NCBI GenBank assembly: GCA_947460275.1
Contig: CANHHZ010000016.1
Location: forward strand, 1 to 18,480
Direction: 5' to 3'
DNA: 18,480 nt
From: Sphingobacteriaceae bacterium
GTDB lineage: Bacteria > Bacteroidota > Bacteroidia > Sphingobacteriales > Sphingobacteriaceae
Shown here: positions 15,065-18,480 of the stretch, in pieces
Numbering within the stretch: the stretch's first letter is position 1
Layout of the letters: the number at the start of each line of letters is the position of its first letter
Program-made: the position numbers and the translations under genes
The notes under the pieces: generated by a model
Databases searched by the model: none
What the model was told of the DNA's origin: nothing
Seen by the model: only the letters and a program-made list of their open reading frames with translations

Positions 15065-15072
15065 CAAAAATA
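15065..15072 (-). promoter_or_regulatory. -7 promoter box for the sorting-domain gene
   Basis: Minus-strand TATTTTTG matches TAnnTTTG and ends 13 nt before the ATG at 15051. It supports that start over the ATG at 15087, which would fall upstream of the transcript. No strong -33 element is seen. Confidence 0.5.
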
Positions 15073-15221
15073 TAAATAATAACGCAAAGAAATCGAATAG
15101 GCAGTTTAAATCTTCAATATTTAACACTATTTAACAAGCATTTTACAAAACCCCTCAACAAACTCAATTAGGGGTAAAAAAATGAACTATTATTTGTTAG
15201 GCCTAATCCTAATTATTTAAC

Positions 15222-15229
15222 TATTTTTG
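15222..15229 (+). promoter_or_regulatory. -7 promoter box for kup, with adjacent palindrome
   Basis: TATTTTTG matches TAnnTTTG and ends 19 nt before the GTG of kup. The perfect palindrome TTAGGCCTAA (15197-15206) sits where RNA polymerase would contact the -33 region, so it could be an operator. A TTTG at 15193-15196 lies 25 nt upstream of the box, longer than the usual spacing. Confidence 0.48.
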
Positions 15230-15248
15230 CAGCCAAAATAATATAAAA

Positions 15249-17210
15249 GTGTCAAATCATAAAAATGTAAACGCCCTTACTGCAGGCGGCGTATTAGTGA
15301 GTTTAGGAATTGTTTTTGGCGATATTGGTACTTCGCCATTATATACTTTAAATGCAATTTTTACTATAATTTTAGGTGGAAAACAAGCGGTTTCACCCGA
15401 AGTAGTTTTAGGAGTGCTTTCTTGTATCATTTGGACTTTAACCTTACAAACCACAATTAAGTATGTAATTATTACCCTTAGAGCCGATAATAAAGGAGAG
15501 GGCGGTATTTTTTCTTTATTTTCTTTGGTTAGAAAAAAAGCCAAATGGTTGGTAATCCCGGCAACCATTGGTGGTTGTGCTTTGTTGGCAGATGGTATCA
15601 TTACGCCAAGTATTACAGTTACTTCAGCCATTGAAGGGTTGACCAATAAATTTGATCATGTTCCTGTAATACCTATCGTACTTGCTATTTTAACTATCTT
15701 ATTTATTATTCAGCAATTTGGAACAAATCTAGTTGGTAAGCTTTTTGGCCCTGTAATGTTTGTTTGGTTTGCTGTTTTGGGTACAGTGGGTGTTTCGTTT
15801 ATTTTAAAAGATTTGAGTATTTTAAAAGCTTTTAATCCCTATTACGCACTTCATTTATTGCTCAATAACAATTTGGCTTTTATTATTTTAGGTGGTGTTT
15901 TTCTTTGTACCACTGGAGCGGAGGCCTTATATTCTGATTTAGGACATTGTGGAAGAAAAAATATCCGAATCAGCTGGATTTTTGTGAAGCTTACCCTTAT
16001 TTTAAACTATTTAGGACAGGGTGTATGGATTTTGAAAAATGGAAATACATACATTCCTAGCGCTAAAATGAATCCATTTTTCGAAATTATTCCTGATCAA
16101 TATCAGCTACCAATGGTTGTTTTGGCCACATTGGCTGCAGTTATTGCCAGTCAGGCTTTAATAAGCGGCTCGTTTACGCTTATAGCCGAAGCAGTTCGTT
16201 TAAATCTTTGGCCAAAAATTCGTATTGTTTATCCAACGGCTTCAAAAGGACAGCTTTATGTTCCTGCTATCAATTGGTTGTTGTGGCTTGGCTGTTGTGG
16301 TATTGTTTTGCTCTTTCAAAAAGCAGAAAAAATGGATGCGGCTTACGGGCTTTCCATTACCATTGCCATGTTAATGACCACCATTTTAGTAACTTTGTAT
16401 TTGAGGAGTAAACATTTCCCTAAATACTTAATCGTGTTGTTTATGGTTACTTACTTCATAATTGAAGGCACTTTTTTAGTAAGTAACTTGACTAAATTTT
16501 TGCATGGCGGATGGGTAACTGTTTTAATCGGTTCTGTCTTGTTTTCGGTAATGTGGAGCTGGTATGTAGCTCGAAAAATTAAAAATCGCTTTGTAAAATA
16601 TGTTGACATAGAGGATTACTATCAAATTATTAGCGAATTAAGTGTAGATCAAACTGTTCCAAAATACTCTTCGCAACTGGTTTATTTAACCAGTGCCAAT
16701 TTTAAAACAGAAATAGAATCGAAAATTATTTACTCAATCATACAAAAAGAGCCCAAACGTGCAGACATGTACTGGTTAGTGCACGTTGATGTAGTGGACG
16801 AGCCTTATACCATGGATTATAAGGTAGAGTTTTTAATTCCTGGCAAATTGATAAGAATTGACTTTAAATTGGGCTTTAGGGTTGAACAACGCGTAAACTT
16901 GTTATATCGAAAAGTGGTAGAAGAGTTGGTGAGAAATGGAGAAGTAGACATTACTAGTCAGTACAGTTCGCTTAACAAGCATAAAATTGCTGGCGATTTC
17001 AGATTTGTATTGTTGGAAAAACACTTATCTAAATTTACTAAACTTAGCTTTTACGAGCGGACTATCATGGATTACTACTTCTTTTTGAAACACTTTAGTT
17101 TGTCAGAAGAAAGTGGATTTGGTCTTGATTCGAGCTATGTGGAGGTAGAAAAAGTACCACTTATATTTGTAACTCCTGATGATATTTCGTTGAATAGATT
17201 AGCTGTATAA
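15249..17210 (+). CDS. kup: Kup-family potassium uptake transporter
   Basis: An integral inner-membrane K+ importer of 653 residues, the usual length for KUP/HAK/KT. The signature GDIGTSPLYT is at 24-33 in the first helix. DNKGEGGIFSLFSLV, ADGIITPSITVTSAIEGL and CTTGAEALYSDLGHCGRKNIRISW are also diagnostic. Roughly the first 440 residues hold about 12 transmembrane segments, and the last 200 form a soluble cytoplasmic domain. Members act as proton-coupled K+ symporters. Translation starts at a GTG; no closer ATG exists in frame before the first helix. The gene has its own promoter, is divergent from the sorting-domain gene, and ends at a strong terminator shared with the facing permease. No trk or ktr genes are nearby. 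Confidence 0.95.
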   Translation: MSNHKNVNALTAGGVLVSLGIVFGDIGTSPLYTLNAIFTIILGGKQAVSPEVVLGVLSCIIWTLTLQTTIKYVIITLRADNKGEGGIFSLFSLVRKKAKWLVIPATIGGCALLADGIITPSITVTSAIEGLTNKFDHVPVIPIVLAILTILFIIQQFGTNLVGKLFGPVMFVWFAVLGTVGVSFILKDLSILKAFNPYYALHLLLNNNLAFIILGGVFLCTTGAEALYSDLGHCGRKNIRISWIFVKLTLILNYLGQGVWILKNGNTYIPSAKMNPFFEIIPDQYQLPMVVLATLAAVIASQALISGSFTLIAEAVRLNLWPKIRIVYPTASKGQLYVPAINWLLWLGCCGIVLLFQKAEKMDAAYGLSITIAMLMTTILVTLYLRSKHFPKYLIVLFMVTYFIIEGTFLVSNLTKFLHGGWVTVLIGSVLFSVMWSWYVARKIKNRFVKYVDIEDYYQIISELSVDQTVPKYSSQLVYLTSANFKTEIESKIIYSIIQKEPKRADMYWLVHVDVVDEPYTMDYKVEFLIPGKLIRIDFKLGFRVEQRVNLLYRKVVEELVRNGEVDITSQYSSLNKHKIAGDFRFVLLEKHLSKFTKLSFYERTIMDYYFFLKHFSLSEESGFGLDSSYVEVEKVPLIFVTPDDISLNRLAV

Positions 17211-17228
17211 TTATCAAATTAAATAAAT

Positions 17229-17268
17229 ACAAAAAAGCCCCTTACAGATTTGCAAGGGGCTTTTTTTT
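17229..17268. terminator. Bidirectional rho-independent terminator (kup / permease)
   Basis: A 13-bp perfect stem (AAAAAAGCCCCTT at 17231-17243 with 17254-17266) around a 10-nt loop, with T-runs on both strands. It ends kup on the plus strand and the convergent permease on the minus strand, whose stop codon is at 17281. Confidence 0.92.
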
Positions 17269-17280
17269 CAAATAAAATGA

Positions 17281-18480
17281 TTAAGCTTTAGCAGCTAACA
17301 TTTCTTTTCCTAGTTTACTATTGCTGTAACCATAAGAAAAGTAAACAATAAGCCCCACAATAAGCCAAATTCCGAAGCCTATCCAATTGCTTATGCCTAG
17401 CTCGCACATCATGTACAAGCAGCTTATTAGACCTAAAACTGGAATTAAAGATAAATTCTTGGTTACGCAATAATAGGTGATCAGCAAACAAATGATCAAG
17501 AAGATCCACATCGGTATTTTGTGTTTAAACAAGCTCCATCCACTTTCGTATTTTTTATCAAAGTTGACCGCAGATTTAGCTAAAAATGTATCATATTGCT
17601 CTGAAGATAAGCTATTTAAGTAAGCCTCTGCGTCTATTTGTTTTCCTTGTAATACAATTGGGTTTTCGCTGATTTCTTTTTTTACGGTAGCCAGTTCATT
17701 TTCATTTAAAGAAGTGATAAAGGTTACAGGTTCATTTGTTTTAGTTTTGTTGGTAATAAAATCTGTGGCTTCAGTTTTGAATGTTGTAAATGCTATACTT
17801 AAGCCTGCCACAAATACCAAAGGGATGATGTATTTTGAATTTACGTAAGGAATTTTAAACTTTCCTCTTTGTACATCTGGTCTATTTTGCAATACCAGTA
17901 CGCCAGCGCAAACCAGTACAAAGGCAAATAGGGTGCCTATGGAACATAGATCGGTTACAATGGTCAAATTCATAAACAGCGATGGAATAGCGACCACAAA
18001 GCCCACCACGATTGTTGCAAAAGAAGGTGTTTTATATTTTGGATGAATTTCAGAGAATTTTTTTGGCAATAAACCATCTCTACTCATGCTCATCCAAATG
18101 CGAGGTTGCCCCATTTGAAATACCAATAGCACACTAGCCATTGCAAAAACCGCACTCACGGCAATAATACCACTCATCAATTTCAAGTCAATTTGATCAA
18201 AAACAAAGGCCAATGGATCGCCAACTGCTAGGGTGTCGTATTTTACAATCCCAGTTAAAACCAGCGCAATAGCTACATATAAAACGGTACAAATAATAAT
18301 TGCCCACATCATTCCTCGAGGTAAATCTCGCTGAGGATCCTTACATTCTTCAGCAGTGGTAGAAATTGCATCAAAACCAATGTAAGCAAAAAATACTGCA
18401 GAAACACCTTTTAACACCCCTGATACTCCGTTTGGTGTAAATGGGTTCCAATTGTCGGTGTCTACGTAAAAAACACCAAC
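17281..18480 (-). CDS. APC-superfamily amino acid permease, partial (N-terminus off the window)
   Basis: The reading frame is open to base 18480, giving 399 residues; the N-terminal helices are missing. AYIGFDAISTTAEECKDPQRDLPRG (about 30-55 of this fragment) is the hallmark of CAT-type and YfnA-like amino acid transporters in the APC superfamily, and QPRIWMSMSRDGLLPKKFSEIHPKYKTP is the conserved loop after the middle helices. At least eight further transmembrane segments follow. An extra hydrophilic segment of about 85 residues (bases roughly 17516-17775) is inserted between two C-terminal helices, and is absent from the E. coli members I know. Likely substrates are cationic or neutral amino acids; which one cannot be read. 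The downstream end shares a terminator with kup. Confidence 0.9.
   Translation of the reverse strand, partial: VGVFYVDTDNWNPFTPNGVSGVLKGVSAVFFAYIGFDAISTTAEECKDPQRDLPRGMMWAIIICTVLYVAIALVLTGIVKYDTLAVGDPLAFVFDQIDLKLMSGIIAVSAVFAMASVLLVFQMGQPRIWMSMSRDGLLPKKFSEIHPKYKTPSFATIVVGFVVAIPSLFMNLTIVTDLCSIGTLFAFVLVCAGVLVLQNRPDVQRGKFKIPYVNSKYIIPLVFVAGLSIAFTTFKTEATDFITNKTKTNEPVTFITSLNENELATVKKEISENPIVLQGKQIDAEAYLNSLSSEQYDTFLAKSAVNFDKKYESGWSLFKHKIPMWIFLIICLLITYYCVTKNLSLIPVLGLISCLYMMCELGISNWIGFGIWLIVGLIVYFSYGYSNSKLGKEMLAAKA

Noticed and set aside
15150..15175. ACCCCT/AGGGGT inverted repeat between the divergent genes
   Set aside because: A 6-bp stem with a 14-nt loop lying between two divergent promoters, so not in either transcript; shares only a short ACCCCTAAT string with the 10732 element.
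15257..15646. 129-codon minus-strand frame opposite kup
   Set aside because: It is fully antisense to the Kup signature region and shows no protein-like domain.
1..18480. CRISPR array, tRNA/rRNA genes, insertion sequence or defence island
   Set aside because: No regularly spaced direct repeats, cloverleaf-like segments, transposase, nuclease or restriction genes were seen; gene content is housekeeping.

Overview
The window looks like chromosomal backbone from an AT-rich Bacteroidetes bacterium, most likely of the Sphingobacteriaceae (Pedobacter-like) type. The evidence is a type IX secretion C-terminal sorting domain, an ECF sigma / membrane anti-sigma / secreted 'sensor' trio of Bacteroidetes style, a DnaE with an N-terminal proofreading exonuclease domain, a split transketolase, and several promoters that fit the Bacteroidetes -7 box TAnnTTTG. 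No tRNA, rRNA, CRISPR array, insertion sequence or phage gene is visible. No stretch of 300 bases or more lacks a gene.

Layout. 1-1066 (minus): malate dehydrogenase, followed 4 nt later by the first 41 codons of a retropepsin-like aspartic protease that leaves the window at base 1. 1191-1667 (minus): stand-alone GyrI-like effector-binding protein. 1787-6642 (plus): the replicative polymerase with exonuclease, PHP, catalytic, clamp-binding and OB regions, then thioredoxin under its own promoter. A perfect 30-nt palindromic terminator separates thioredoxin from a convergent class-III aminotransferase (6715-7905, minus). 8000-9653 (minus): ECF sigma factor, putative anti-sigma factor with three NYF repeats, and a small secreted protein, closed by a hairpin terminator.

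9726-14520 (minus): the two transketolase halves, a Bcp peroxiredoxin, a secreted M23 peptidase and a fumarylacetoacetase-fold hydrolase, all read in the same direction with short gaps. The C-terminal transketolase gene is flanked by two unusual repeat elements: a heptanucleotide AGATNNN array within a 15-bp inverted repeat, and a C-run/G-run inverted repeat lying between the transketolase halves. 14551-15051 (minus): a very small type IX secretion cargo, divergent from a Kup potassium transporter (15249-17210, plus). Kup ends at a bidirectional terminator facing a partial APC-family amino acid permease (17281 to the window end, minus).

Most genes are housekeeping: carbon metabolism, replication, redox defence, cell-wall turnover and ion or amino acid transport. 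The accessory interest lies in the sigma-factor locus, the repeats around the transketolase genes, two genes whose promoter box lies only 4 nt before the ATG, the mini sorting-domain protein and the polymerase fusion. I found no convincing new defence or mobile system.
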